A stretch of DNA of 64,000 nucleotides from Paraflavitalea pollutisoli (GCF_029360705.1 NZ_JARKMX010000014.1:310001-374000); one strand, 5' to 3'; positions 17,883-26,360 are shown, numbered from the stretch's first letter. Translations and numbers: made by a program. The notes: generated by a model not told the origin, from the letters alone.

Positions 17883-19583
17883 CTACTGCACGAGTGCCGC
17901 CAGTGCCGGCTTGTCGACCATCGAGATCCTGGTGATGGCGCCGGCCTTGTACACACCCGACCGATCGATGAATGCGTAGCCGGGATAACCGCTGAAGGAG
18001 AAGAATTTCCGGATCTCGGCATCCAGGGTATTGTCGATGAAAAAATGTACGCCGGGCTGCTCCAGTTCTGCCACCTTCCTTTTCCATTTTTCTTCGTTCG
18101 ATCCGCTGGTGGTACATACATACACAAATACCACGGGCAGCTCTTTGGAAGACAGCTGCAGCTTCTTGCTGTGCGGCATCTCACCCAGGCAGGGGGCACA
18201 CCAGGTGGCCCATAAGTCGAATACGATCGCCCTTCCCGGAAAGCTTTGTTTGAGGTTGGTCAGGAATTGCGTGGCGTTCATATTGGTCACCTTGTATAGC
18301 GAAGCGCCGAAGCCGGTTTCCAGCAGTGGCTTACCAAATGCCGCCATATTGGTTCCGGTACCGCTACCTGCCAGTGCTTTGTTGATGGAAGCGATCCTGG
18401 TGACTGTTTCGTCGTACTTGCTTTGCGCTAACTGACGGCTCCAGTTGGTTTGCATGGATGGCAACAATTGCTCGAGGGCCGCTTTGCGCTCGTCCACATC
18501 GCGGCTATCATTCAACCACAACTTCAGCACGTCGGCCTGTGGCGCCGTAAAGACGCTGTCGGTAAAACGAATGCAATTCGCCAGGGATCGCTGTTGCTGC
18601 AATGGCTGCATCAAACGCTGTAACTGGCTTACCCATCTTTGTCGCGTAGCAACGGAAATCGTATCGGTGCTGTTGGGCCATTGTACCATCTGCAGCGAGT
18701 CGATATACGATTTTTCGAAATCCGTTACACCGGGCATTGCCGCCAGCTCTTTGGGATGCACGCTTGTGCGGTTGGCTGGGTGCCACTTGATGTAATTGCC
18801 CAGGTACCTGGCCAGCAGCGTACTTGCGTTGGACATCAGATAGGTGCGGTGTTGGCGGACCTGCGCAAACAAAGGCGCTTCCATATTGTGAAACCAATAA
18901 CTTACACAAAGCTGTCCGTAATACTCCGACAACCGCTCGTTGTCCAGTATCCAGCCATAGGGAGATGGGTGGGTAGCAATATAGTCGTCCTGGATCAGCT
19001 TCAGCGAATCGAAAATAGGTCGATAGGCCGCTTCCACTTCCGCGGCGACCGGCTTGCCCGAGCGGCCCACCTGGTGCATGCGATTACCCAGTGCCAGTTG
19101 CTCTTTGCGCCGGAACAGGATATAGTTGTTCATGTATTCGTTGAGGGGGCCATCCTTGCCCAGGAAACGCACACCGGGGCCATTCCAGTTAAGGTCACCA
19201 CCCGCCGCTTTGATCTTGGCGACATCCAGCTCCAGCTCTAATGCTTCATACGCATAGATCCCTGCATAAAACAGGCTATCGATATTGAACCAGATCTGTT
19301 GATAAGGAAAGGCATAGTCCAGCGGCAGGCGAAAGCTGCCATCGGCAGCGGGGCGCGTCGTTTTCTGCTCCTGGCCCATGGGCGTTACCAGCGAGTATTC
19401 GATGACCGTTTTTTGCAATGCCTCGGGAGTTATATTGAGTAACTTACCTGTAATTACCGGTATGGGGCGGCTGGCAACGAATTGGTCGTACTCGGCATCT
19501 CCAATCGCGGGCGTACCGGCAGGTTGCGCATAGCCGGCCATATAGAGGAGGCAACAAAGGCTAAGGGAGCAGAAGTATCTCAT
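17883..19583 (-). CDS. TlpA-family thiol-disulfide oxidoreductase
   Basis: Start at 19583 places a signal peptide (MRYFCSLSLCCLLYMAGYAQ) at the N-terminus of a 566-residue protein; the upstream part of the frame overlaps the next gene and is not needed. The N-terminal two-thirds is a helical/beta extension of the kind common in Bacteroidota TlpA proteins. The C-terminal thioredoxin domain (about 425-566) has the active site WATWCAPC and the cis-Pro region GYPGYAFID. It would reduce disulfides in the periplasm. The long N-terminal region is of unknown role. Confidence 0.82.
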   Translation of the reverse strand: MRYFCSLSLCCLLYMAGYAQPAGTPAIGDAEYDQFVASRPIPVITGKLLNITPEALQKTVIEYSLVTPMGQEQKTTRPAADGSFRLPLDYAFPYQQIWFNIDSLFYAGIYAYEALELELDVAKIKAAGGDLNWNGPGVRFLGKDGPLNEYMNNYILFRRKEQLALGNRMHQVGRSGKPVAAEVEAAYRPIFDSLKLIQDDYIATHPSPYGWILDNERLSEYYGQLCVSYWFHNMEAPLFAQVRQHRTYLMSNASTLLARYLGNYIKWHPANRTSVHPKELAAMPGVTDFEKSYIDSLQMVQWPNSTDTISVATRQRWVSQLQRLMQPLQQQRSLANCIRFTDSVFTAPQADVLKLWLNDSRDVDERKAALEQLLPSMQTNWSRQLAQSKYDETVTRIASINKALAGSGTGTNMAAFGKPLLETGFGASLYKVTNMNATQFLTNLKQSFPGRAIVFDLWATWCAPCLGEMPHSKKLQLSSKELPVVFVYVCTTSGSNEEKWKRKVAELEQPGVHFFIDNTLDAEIRKFFSFSGYPGYAFIDRSGVYKAGAITRISMVDKPALAALVQ

Positions 19584-19647
19584 AAAAATAGTTAAGGTTC
19601 CTAAATCTACGAACACTTCGTAATACAACAAGTGCATTCTGAAAGAA

Positions 19648-20253
19648 TTAACAATCCTTGGAAGCAGGTACCAGATCAGCGACACGGGGGGCTGGCGGGA
19701 TGGAGGCAGCCATCGCCAGCACCTGCTGACTGAATAAATATTGCCATAAAGGGAACAGGCTCAGCACACCCACATAGAAAAAAGGGCCATGCTCCAGGTC
19801 GGGTTTATAGAATAATTGGACAACCCAGCAAGCAACGCCCGCCGGCAAAGAAGCTTTGGTACCAGTCCACAATAGCCGCATCCACCGCATATGGCCGCGT
19901 CCCTTTAATAGGAAAATATTGTAGAGCAAGATCAGGCCCACAAAAGACAATCCGCCCACGGCCAACAATTGATATGGCGTGCCTTTGGTCATCCCTGGAC
20001 CAGAACTTATCAGGAATAAGACTACAAAATAAAAGGCCATCGCCGATACCAGGAAAAAGAAAGCCCGCACCGTAGATTGTTTACCACTATAGAGCAGTAG
20101 TATGCCGCTGTAAACAGGACCGGGAAACACCCAGATGATCACCGCCGTCAGCACCGGCCCTCCACAGAAAAAGCAAATGACGCCTGCTGCAAAAATGGAA
20201 ATGCCGGAAATCAAAGAAGCCCTGATAAGCTGATTCATGGCATGAATATACAC
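19648..20253 (-). CDS. Hypothetical multi-pass membrane protein
   Basis: This protein of about 200 residues has five or six hydrophobic segments (SLISGISIFAAGVICFFCGG, AFFFLVSAMAFYFVVLFLIS, YQLLAVGGLSFVGLILLYNI, ASLPAGVACWVVQLFY, FYVGVLSLFPLWQYLF). No family is recognised. Start may be the ATG at 20253 or the one at 20238. It follows the HD-Pnk gene by about 30 bases on the same strand and could be the third gene of that transcript, but nothing in the protein suggests a role in RNA repair. Confidence 0.6.
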   Translation of the reverse strand: MYIHAMNQLIRASLISGISIFAAGVICFFCGGPVLTAVIIWVFPGPVYSGILLLYSGKQSTVRAFFFLVSAMAFYFVVLFLISSGPGMTKGTPYQLLAVGGLSFVGLILLYNIFLLKGRGHMRWMRLLWTGTKASLPAGVACWVVQLFYKPDLEHGPFFYVGVLSLFPLWQYLFSQQVLAMAASIPPAPRVADLVPASKDC

Positions 20254-20283
20254 TCATCAGGGCTTTGTTGCAAACTTGTACCA

Positions 20284-21387
20284 CTACACGATATAGGTAA
20301 CCTGGTGTGCCTCTACGGGAGAGGGCACTTCCAGTTTATTGGCCAGTTTGTCGACCACAGCAGGTGGCACTACCGCGGTACGGCCCTTGTTTTGTGCCAT
20401 CAATTGTTGAAAGGGCGCTTCCACGTACACGATATGAACCGCCGCCTTGTACGAACCAAACAGGTCGATCAGTTGCGTCCGCATCGACCGGGTGGTATTG
20501 GTGGCATTCCAGACGAAGGACCGTTGTGCACGCAAATGCTCCCTGGCTAGTTCTTTGGCAGCCTGGATCACGCGGCCATTGCCACGCTTATCATCCGGCG
20601 CGTACCCCATCTCTATCCGTAATGCATCGAGCGATACGATGGGCCAGTCTTTGTACTGCTGACGCACATAAGTATCCTTGCCGGCGCCCGGCAAGCCGCT
20701 CATCAACACCACTTCCATGGCGGGCGTAACATACGGTACATAATCCGGGTAGCTAACTTCCGCCTGCAGGTAATGCACACGGGCATGGTCTGTCACGAAC
20801 GGCCGGGTGGTACCCCAACAGCCAAGTTCCTTACAGAACTCTTCAAAACAATCGATACGGTACAGCATGTCGGGTATATCCGGGGCGATCCTGCCTTTCA
20901 TATCGGCCCGGGCCAGTAGCGCCAGCCAGGCGGTATTTACTTCCATGCTCACCTGTATCGCCAGCTTGGTGGGGTCGGGCCGTTCCAGCAACCACAGCGG
21001 AATGCTGTGGTGCTGGACCAGTCCCCAAACCTGCTCACGGATGGCAAACGGTGTTGGGATATCCTTGTACAGGAGCCGCCGCGCAGTTTGGGCGCCCTTG
21101 CGCGCATGACCGGGGCTACCGATCCGTCCATCGGGCTCTTTGACCGTCGTGCTTCTTTTCTCCACATCATGCAGCAGGGCCGCGGCCCACAGTATTTCCT
21201 GCGCCTGGGGTTCCAATGCCTGGAAAGCAGGTTCCTTGCGGAGTGCCTCGATCACCAGTTGCGTATGAATGGCCACGTCACCTTCGGCGTGGTGTATAGG
21301 GTCTTGCGGGGTAGACCGCATATCGGCTACCCACGGAAACCGCTGTTCGAGGTAGTGCCAGTCTTTATGGTCACTGAGTGTCCACAT
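20284..21387 (-). CDS. HD-Pnk: bifunctional 2',3'-phosphoesterase / 5'-OH polynucleotide kinase
   Basis: The 367-residue protein has an N-terminal HD phosphohydrolase domain with metal-ligand candidates H33, H41, H73-D74, H94, H126-H127 and D162, and a C-terminal P-loop kinase domain with Walker A GLPGAGKDT (231-239), VSLDALR and a lid-like segment with several Arg. This is the exact domain order of Runella slithyformis HD-Pnk, which removes 2'/3'-phosphates and 2',3'-cyclic phosphates and phosphorylates 5'-OH ends so that a ligase can seal them. Its start overlaps the ligase stop by 17 bases in another frame, and AAGGAGG (minus strand, 21393-21399) lies 5 bases before the ATG, a strong ribosome-binding site that is unusual for this phylum. 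Gene order and family make RNA or DNA break repair the likely role. Confidence 0.9.
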   Translation of the reverse strand: MWTLSDHKDWHYLEQRFPWVADMRSTPQDPIHHAEGDVAIHTQLVIEALRKEPAFQALEPQAQEILWAAALLHDVEKRSTTVKEPDGRIGSPGHARKGAQTARRLLYKDIPTPFAIREQVWGLVQHHSIPLWLLERPDPTKLAIQVSMEVNTAWLALLARADMKGRIAPDIPDMLYRIDCFEEFCKELGCWGTTRPFVTDHARVHYLQAEVSYPDYVPYVTPAMEVVLMSGLPGAGKDTYVRQQYKDWPIVSLDALRIEMGYAPDDKRGNGRVIQAAKELAREHLRAQRSFVWNATNTTRSMRTQLIDLFGSYKAAVHIVYVEAPFQQLMAQNKGRTAVVPPAVVDKLANKLEVPSPVEAHQVTYIV

Positions 21388-22081
21388 GCGTTCCTCCTTC
21401 CTGTTTTAACCGGGCTCTTTGCCAGTGACGGGTCCAATGCTGGTCCGTTTTGACATGCCCTTTGCGTACATACTTAAATACATTGTGCGCAAAATCATCG
21501 ACTGCATACCCCGCCGCGTTGCGCGAAACAATTCCTTCCATCGTTGCCTCCGAGCCGTCGTGGGCATTGACGGGGTCATAAGCCCCTTTGCCAGCAACGA
21601 TCTGCAACACGTCGGCTTCGAAGGCCTTGCGGTTGGCCGGCTGGTCGACCACCTTGATCACTGGCACGGTGGGCAGCTCCAGCAGGTGGGCATAGAAGGT
21701 CGTTTCTTCCCAGCTCAGCCAGCGATCGTGTTCGCGGATCGCGAACACATGAAAGTGCTGTTCGAGCGATTGATAGCGCAGCGAATGCACGGCATACAGG
21801 TTCTCGAGAAAGATCTCGAGATCGCCGAGTTTGTGGCGTATGCTATGCCAGTATTGGCGCAGCGTTTCCGTCCAGGGGCTGGTGGTCGGCGCGGCATGCG
21901 AGCGTGCGAACACGCCGTATTTCGACAGGCAGTTGTTTTCTCCGTCGAGCTTTTCGGTATGCACCAAAGTGGGTATGCACTGCACATGATCCCAATAATC
22001 GTGCAGGATGCGGTCATCGCTGGTAGTGCCCGGCGAAAAGGGGTAATGCCCCGTACGGCCATATTTTCGTGAAATAGCCAT
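21371..22081 (-). CDS. ATP-dependent RNA/polynucleotide ligase, partner of HD-Pnk
   Basis: From the ATG at 22081 the protein has 236 residues. It contains nucleotidyltransferase motif I as EKLDGEN with the adenylated Lys at residue 44, motif III-like FHVFAIREHDRWLSW, motif IV MEGIVSR and motif V VFKYVRKGHVKT. There is no BRCT, OB or DNA-ligase accessory domain, so it is a minimal ligase of the RNA_ligase type. It is the first gene of the operon, followed by HD-Pnk with a 17-base overlap, matching the known co-occurrence of HD-Pnk with a ligase. The earlier ATG at 22105 would add eight residues and is less likely, since homology begins after residue 9. Confidence 0.88.
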   Translation of the reverse strand: MAISRKYGRTGHYPFSPGTTSDDRILHDYWDHVQCIPTLVHTEKLDGENNCLSKYGVFARSHAAPTTSPWTETLRQYWHSIRHKLGDLEIFLENLYAVHSLRYQSLEQHFHVFAIREHDRWLSWEETTFYAHLLELPTVPVIKVVDQPANRKAFEADVLQIVAGKGAYDPVNAHDGSEATMEGIVSRNAAGYAVDDFAHNVFKYVRKGHVKTDQHWTRHWQRARLKQEGGTHVDTQ

Positions 22082-22116
22082 GTAAAGTTGTTTTTTGATC
22101 AGCAATAAGATTCCTT

Positions 22117-22134
22117 GCGCAACGGGCGTTGCGC
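22117..22134 (-). repeat. GC-rich hairpin in the ligase mRNA leader
   Basis: GCGCAACG and CGTTGCGC pair perfectly with only two bases between them, so the effective form is a 7-base-pair stem with a small loop. It lies in the roughly 110-base leader between the predicted promoter and the ligase ATG, about 35 bases before the start codon. It could influence translation or message stability. Confidence 0.5.
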
Positions 22135-22200
22135 GTTAACCAGGTTTCAATATGTGCGATCCATTACATGACGCAAGATTGGTAGCTTTTAAAGATGGGG

Positions 22201-22230
22201 CAAAGATAGAAAATTTACCGGATGCACAAA
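22201..22230 (-). promoter_or_regulatory. Bacteroidota-type promoter for the ligase/HD-Pnk operon
   Basis: On the minus strand TTTG (22227-22230) is followed after 18 bases by TATCTTTG (22201-22208), a near-perfect match to the TTTG-N19-TAnnTTTG consensus. Transcription would start near 22194 and give a leader of about 110 bases before the ATG at 22081. Confidence 0.7.
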
Positions 22231-22242
22231 ATGGCCCTCAGT

Positions 22243-22302
22243 TAGCTATAATTTCATGGCCAACGAAATAGCCATAAAATCATAGCTAAAGATTCTTAGC
22301 TA
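22243..22302. promoter_or_regulatory. Three TAGCTA repeats upstream of the repair-operon promoter
   Basis: The palindromic hexamer TAGCTA occurs at 22243-22248, 22283-22288 and 22297-22302, in a gap of A+T-rich DNA. Extended copies form inverted pairs: TAGCTAA/TTAGCTA around six bases at the right, and TAGCTAT/ATAGCTA with an inner ATGGC/GCCAT at the left. They begin 13 bases upstream of the -33 box of the ligase promoter, the place for an activator or repressor site. The bound factor is unknown. Confidence 0.55.
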
Positions 22303-22371
22303 TTGTAAAATATTTGAGCCGGATAAGCTATCCCCAGCAGTTTGATACCCCGTGCCGGGCAAGTACCAACC

Positions 22372-23394
22372 TCACAGCAATATGTTGTTCTTCGGCTGTA
22401 CAGGCGCTGGAATAGCTGTTTCGCCGATCATTTCAAGCAGATCGATCTCGATGGTACGGCAGATCGCCAACATTGGAATATCGTTGTGCAACCCCTCGAA
22501 TGGGTTTTCGGAATAATCGCCGATCAGTTCCATCATCACGTATACAAACCCGATGATGACGCCCACGGGCACGGACAGCCAGATCATACCCTCGCCCAGC
22601 TTGGCAAACTCACTGACAATGCCAAAGGGCAACAGGAATACAAACAGGCACACAAACACGAAACTAAGGCTCGCATACTGCCGGGGAAACGGGAAGTTCT
22701 TGATGCGCTCCGCCCTACCCTGCTCCTCATAAAAACCATTCAGCACGGCCTGCAGGTTTACCTGCTGCATCGAATTGATAAGATTGCTTTCAAACAGCCC
22801 TTGCACGGCAGCTGTTTGACGATCCAGCAATTGCGTCGCCTTATTCGTATAACGGGCAATGGCTTGCTTTTCATCGGCAGATAGATAAGGTCTTGTATCC
22901 AGTTGTTCGTGCTCTTCTTTAAACTTATTGAAATATTTATCCCGCCGGCGCTGGTTAAACCTGCCATAGATCCAGGGCAACTGCACATGCTCCCACCGGG
23001 TGGGTTTGAGCAGCTGCTCGCGCAGTTGATACAGGTAAGCAATATGGCGGAACACGATCTCTTTCCGGATCTTATCATGCCCGGTGTTATCCGCGGAGGC
23101 ACCGGCACGGAATTGTTTGATCATCGTAGCCAGTTTCCGGCTGTCGTTGACCATCGCCCCCCAGATCTTCCGCGCCTCCCAAAGCCGGTCGTACGATTGG
23201 TTGTTTTTAAAACCGACGTAGAAGGCTACGGCGGTACCGATCAACGATAGTGGTAACCAGGGGATGCGGATAAAATCCCACTGCGTGAAGTAATAAAGTG
23301 CCGGCACCACCGTCATCCAGGGGATCAGCCACAACAGGTGCTGTCCGGCAAAACGGTAGATATCTCCAATCGATAGTTGCTTTCTCGTGATCAT
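22372..23394 (-). CDS. Bestrophin-family (UPF0187) ion channel
   Basis: From the ATG at 23394 the protein has 340 residues. WLPLSLIGTAVAFYVGFKNNQSYDRLWEARKIWGAMVNDSR is the signature of bacterial bestrophins, with the conserved N-x-SYDRLWEAR; four membrane helices are visible (two near the N-terminus, two at LSFVFVCLFVFLLPFGIVSE and MIWLSVPVGVIIGFVYVMM), and the ENPFEGL..DIP segment near the C-terminus is also characteristic. Bacterial members form pentameric anion or cation channels of the inner membrane. The gene is transcribed away from the encapsulin gene and its promoter region holds the palindrome at 23424-23438. Confidence 0.9.
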   Translation of the reverse strand: MITRKQLSIGDIYRFAGQHLLWLIPWMTVVPALYYFTQWDFIRIPWLPLSLIGTAVAFYVGFKNNQSYDRLWEARKIWGAMVNDSRKLATMIKQFRAGASADNTGHDKIRKEIVFRHIAYLYQLREQLLKPTRWEHVQLPWIYGRFNQRRRDKYFNKFKEEHEQLDTRPYLSADEKQAIARYTNKATQLLDRQTAAVQGLFESNLINSMQQVNLQAVLNGFYEEQGRAERIKNFPFPRQYASLSFVFVCLFVFLLPFGIVSEFAKLGEGMIWLSVPVGVIIGFVYVMMELIGDYSENPFEGLHNDIPMLAICRTIEIDLLEMIGETAIPAPVQPKNNILL

Positions 23395-23718
23395 ACTTTC
23401 TAGCTGATTGTTGGTTAGTAGCAGGCCACCCGGTGGCCCCCGCATTCAAATTAAACATGCGTGTCTTGGTCATCCAATGTTAACCATTACAAATAAATTG
23501 GCAAAACAAATAGCATGACTTATATTTAACCTACGATCATTTCCCATCAACCATTGTAGCGCGCTGTACGAAGGAGACCCGCACCCTGCAGGTCAGGTTT
23601 ACATGGATTCTTTTTTCCGATGCAAGTTAATGGCTGTCCGCCGTTCATCCGGACAAAGACTCGGTATGCGCAACAGTGCATAGCGCAGGTATCCATATAC
23701 TTCTAAACAATACCTTCT
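23395..23718. other. Divergent intergenic region between bestrophin and encapsulin genes
   Basis: This 324-base gap must hold promoters for both genes. I found the palindrome GGCCACC-C-GGTGGCC (23424-23438) near the bestrophin start and a TGTCCG/CGGACA inverted repeat (23635-23655) 64 bases before the encapsulin ATG. No perfect TAnnTTTG could be assigned to either gene. Confidence 0.5.
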
Positions 23719-24645
23719 ATGGCAGAACAAATCACCAATTATCAGCAAACCGCCCTGGGCGATGTGGCCGCCCGGCAACTCGCGATCGCCACTCGTACCG
23801 TACCGCAAATGGTCACCATCAGTCCGCGCTGGCTTACCCGCCTGCTGAACTGGGTGCCCGTAGAATCGGGGGTATACCGGCTCAACAAGGTCAAAGATGC
23901 GGGGGCCATCGTCGTCGACTGTTCCGCCCGCGATGAACGGGTATTGCCCCAAACCTTCGTCGACTACATCGACAACCCGCGGGAATACAACCTCGCGGCC
24001 GTGCAAACGATCATCGATGTACATACCCGTGTATCCGATCTGTACAGCAAGCCGTATAACCAGATCAGCGAACAGCTGCGCCTGGCCATAGAGACCATCA
24101 AAGAACGGCAGGAAAGCGAATTGATCAACAACCAGGAATATGGACTGCTGCACAGCGTGGCGGCCAGCCAGCGCATTAAAACACGTGTGGGCGCGCCCAC
24201 CCCGGATGATTTCGATGAGTTGATCGCCCTGGTGTGGAAAGAACCTGGTTTCTTCCTGTTGCACCCAATGGCCATCGCTGCCTTTGGCCGTGAGTGTACA
24301 CGCCGTGGTGTACCACCACCCACCGTCAACCTCTTTGGCTCGCCCTTTATCACCTGGCGTGGTATTCCGTTGATCCCCTCCAATAAATTACCCATCGAAA
24401 ATGGTAAGTCCAAGATCATCTTACTGCGCACCGGCGAAAGCCGCCAGGGTGTGGTAGGCCTGTTTCAGCCTGGCCTGCAGGGCGAACAATCACCCGGCTT
24501 ATCCGTGCGGTTTATGGGCATCAATGACAAGGCCATCGCCTCCTACCTCGTTTCCCTGTATTGCTCATTGGCAGTACTGGTAGACGATGCGATCGCAGTA
24601 TTGGATGACGTTGAAATCGACAATTACCATGAGTACAAATATTAA
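23719..24645 (+). CDS. Family 2A encapsulin shell protein (SrpI-like)
   Basis: The 308-residue protein matches SrpI-type family 2A encapsulins along its length: GDVAARQLA near the N-terminus, TISPRWLTRLLNWVPVESG, VDIHTRVSDLYS-like segment (DVHTRVSDLYSKPYNQIS), AIETIKERQESELIN, GVPPPTVNLFGSPFITWRG, GVVGLFQPGLQGEQ and FMGINDKAIASYLVSLYCS, ending DDVEIDNYHEYKY. Such proteins have the HK97 phage-capsid fold and assemble into small icosahedral shells that enclose a cysteine desulfurase. The ATG of the cargo gene lies inside its last codons, so the two are translated together. No cAMP-binding domain (family 2B) is present. Identification is by sequence memory of the family, with very high similarity. 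Confidence 0.95.
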   Translation: MAEQITNYQQTALGDVAARQLAIATRTVPQMVTISPRWLTRLLNWVPVESGVYRLNKVKDAGAIVVDCSARDERVLPQTFVDYIDNPREYNLAAVQTIIDVHTRVSDLYSKPYNQISEQLRLAIETIKERQESELINNQEYGLLHSVAASQRIKTRVGAPTPDDFDELIALVWKEPGFFLLHPMAIAAFGRECTRRGVPPPTVNLFGSPFITWRGIPLIPSNKLPIENGKSKIILLRTGESRQGVVGLFQPGLQGEQSPGLSVRFMGINDKAIASYLVSLYCSLAVLVDDAIAVLDDVEIDNYHEYKY

Positions 24646-26311
24646 TCAGCCGGGGCTGCCTGATATCGCCGCACTGGACAAACTTGCCAATGCATTTTTT
24701 CACCAGGATGCGCAGCTGCATCCCGCACTACCTTCCGTGGGTGGCAGTGGTCAATCGCCGGCCGGTGTGCTGCATGGCAACAACATCAATTTCGACCATC
24801 CGCAAACGGGTTTTCCCGATCAAAACCTGCAGGGAGGGGTATCGCCTTCTGTATCCGGTGATAGCCTCTTCTCGCCTGCCTTGCGACTGACCGATTATTT
24901 ACCGTTTGAAAGCGAAACGCAACAGTTATTCAACCTGCAGGCCGCATTGGCCTTGACGCCGTCATCGCCAACCGGCTTTTCACAGCTACCTACTCATCAC
25001 GGTACCGGAAGTCTGCCTCAGCTACCTCACCTGGGCCAGTCGTGGGAGGAACCACCTGCGTATTATTTCCAGGAGCATCGTTCACCAGAGTTTCACCCGT
25101 GGGGTTTCGATGTCAATACGGTGAAGAAAGATTTTCCCATTCTTGCAGAACGGGTCAACGGCAGGCCACTCGTTTGGCTCGACAATGCGGCCACCACGCA
25201 GAAGCCGAAGCAGGTCATCGACCGGATCAGCTATTTCTACCAGCACGAGAACTCCAACATACACCGGGCTGCGCACGAGTTGGCCGCACGTGCTACAGAT
25301 GCTTATGAAAGTGCCCGTAAGAAAGTGCAAACGTATATTAATGCCGGGTCGCCCAATGAGATCGTGTTCGTACGCGGTACCACAGAAGGTATCAACCTGG
25401 TGGCCAAGAGCTGGGGCGAACAATACCTGCAGGCGGGTGACGAGATCATTGTCACGCATCTCGAGCATCATGCCAACATTGTGCCCTGGCAACAACTGGC
25501 GGCTAAGAAGGGATTGAAGTTACGTGTAGTACCGGTCGATGAGGATGGGCAGGTATTGCTGGAAGAATACACGAAGTTGCTCAATAGCAAAACAAAACTG
25601 GTGGCCTTTACCCAGGTCTCCAATGCACTGGGCACCATCACGCCTGCCAAAGCGATCATCGACCTGGCCCACCAGGCAGGGGCAAAAGTATTACTCGATG
25701 GCGCGCAGTCTGTTTCGCATCTCCGTACCGATGTACAGGGACTGAATCCCGATTGGTTTGTATTCTCGGGCCATAAGGTATTTGGTCCTACCGGTATTGG
25801 TGTGGTGTATGGCAAAGAAGTGTTGCTCAATGCCACCGATCCCTGGCAGCGCGGCGGTAACATGATCAAGGATGTCACTTTTGAACATACGCAATACCAC
25901 AATGCGCCGGGGCGCTTTGAAGCGGGTACCGGCAATATTGCCGACGCCGTAGGGCTCGGTGCAGCCATCGACTATGTCAGCAAGCTGGGCATCGACAACA
26001 TCGCATTGTATGAACATTATTTGTTGGAATATGCTACCCGGTTGTTGCAGCAGGTTCCCGGGCTACGGCTCATCGGCACCGCCAAAGAAAAAGCCAGTGT
26101 GCTGTCGTTTACCCTACAGGGCTATACCAATGACCAGGTAGGCCAGGCGCTCAACCAGGAAGGGATTGCCGTAAGAACCGGTCACCACTGCGCGCAGCCC
26201 ATTCTGCGTCGGTTTGGGCTGGAGAGTACGGTGCGTCCATCCCTGGCGTTTTACAATACCTGTGCCGATGTGGATTTGTTGGTGAAGACGTTGCATCGAT
26301 TGAAAAAATAA
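24629..26311 (+). CDS. Encapsulated SufS-type cysteine desulfurase (encapsulin cargo)
   Basis: The ATG at 24629 overlaps the shell gene's end by 17 bases and gives 560 residues. Residues 1 to about 155 are a disordered, Pro/Gly/Gln-rich extension with a short amphipathic motif (LPDIAALDKLANAFF) and a second conserved-looking patch (GQSWEEPPAYYFQEH); in family 2A cargoes this extension directs loading into the shell. The catalytic domain (about 160-560) is a class V aminotransferase fold: LDNAATTQKPKQVID, LEHHANIVPWQQ, the PLP lysine in FSGHKVFGPTG, and the active-site cysteine in RTGHHCAQPIL. It would release sulfur from cysteine as a persulfide. It is about 150 residues longer than free SufS because of the loading extension. 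Confidence 0.95.
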   Translation: MSTNINQPGLPDIAALDKLANAFFHQDAQLHPALPSVGGSGQSPAGVLHGNNINFDHPQTGFPDQNLQGGVSPSVSGDSLFSPALRLTDYLPFESETQQLFNLQAALALTPSSPTGFSQLPTHHGTGSLPQLPHLGQSWEEPPAYYFQEHRSPEFHPWGFDVNTVKKDFPILAERVNGRPLVWLDNAATTQKPKQVIDRISYFYQHENSNIHRAAHELAARATDAYESARKKVQTYINAGSPNEIVFVRGTTEGINLVAKSWGEQYLQAGDEIIVTHLEHHANIVPWQQLAAKKGLKLRVVPVDEDGQVLLEEYTKLLNSKTKLVAFTQVSNALGTITPAKAIIDLAHQAGAKVLLDGAQSVSHLRTDVQGLNPDWFVFSGHKVFGPTGIGVVYGKEVLLNATDPWQRGGNMIKDVTFEHTQYHNAPGRFEAGTGNIADAVGLGAAIDYVSKLGIDNIALYEHYLLEYATRLLQQVPGLRLIGTAKEKASVLSFTLQGYTNDQVGQALNQEGIAVRTGHHCAQPILRRFGLESTVRPSLAFYNTCADVDLLVKTLHRLKK

Positions 26312-26334
26312 ACCCGATCGGCGCCTGCTGGTTA

Positions 26335-26350
26335 GTTGGCAGACGCCAAC
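26335..26350. repeat. Small hairpin between convergent genes
   Basis: GTTGGC and GCCAAC pair around four bases in the 49-base gap between the desulfurase stop and the end of the minus-strand helicase gene. A nearby T run (26364-26371) lies 14 bases on, inside the helicase gene end. It is a possible weak terminator. Confidence 0.35.
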
Positions 26351-26360
26351 TCTTATGATA

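Noticed and set aside
23599-24264. 221-residue minus-strand frame opposite the encapsulin gene
   Set aside because: Shadow of a gene with unmistakable family similarity.
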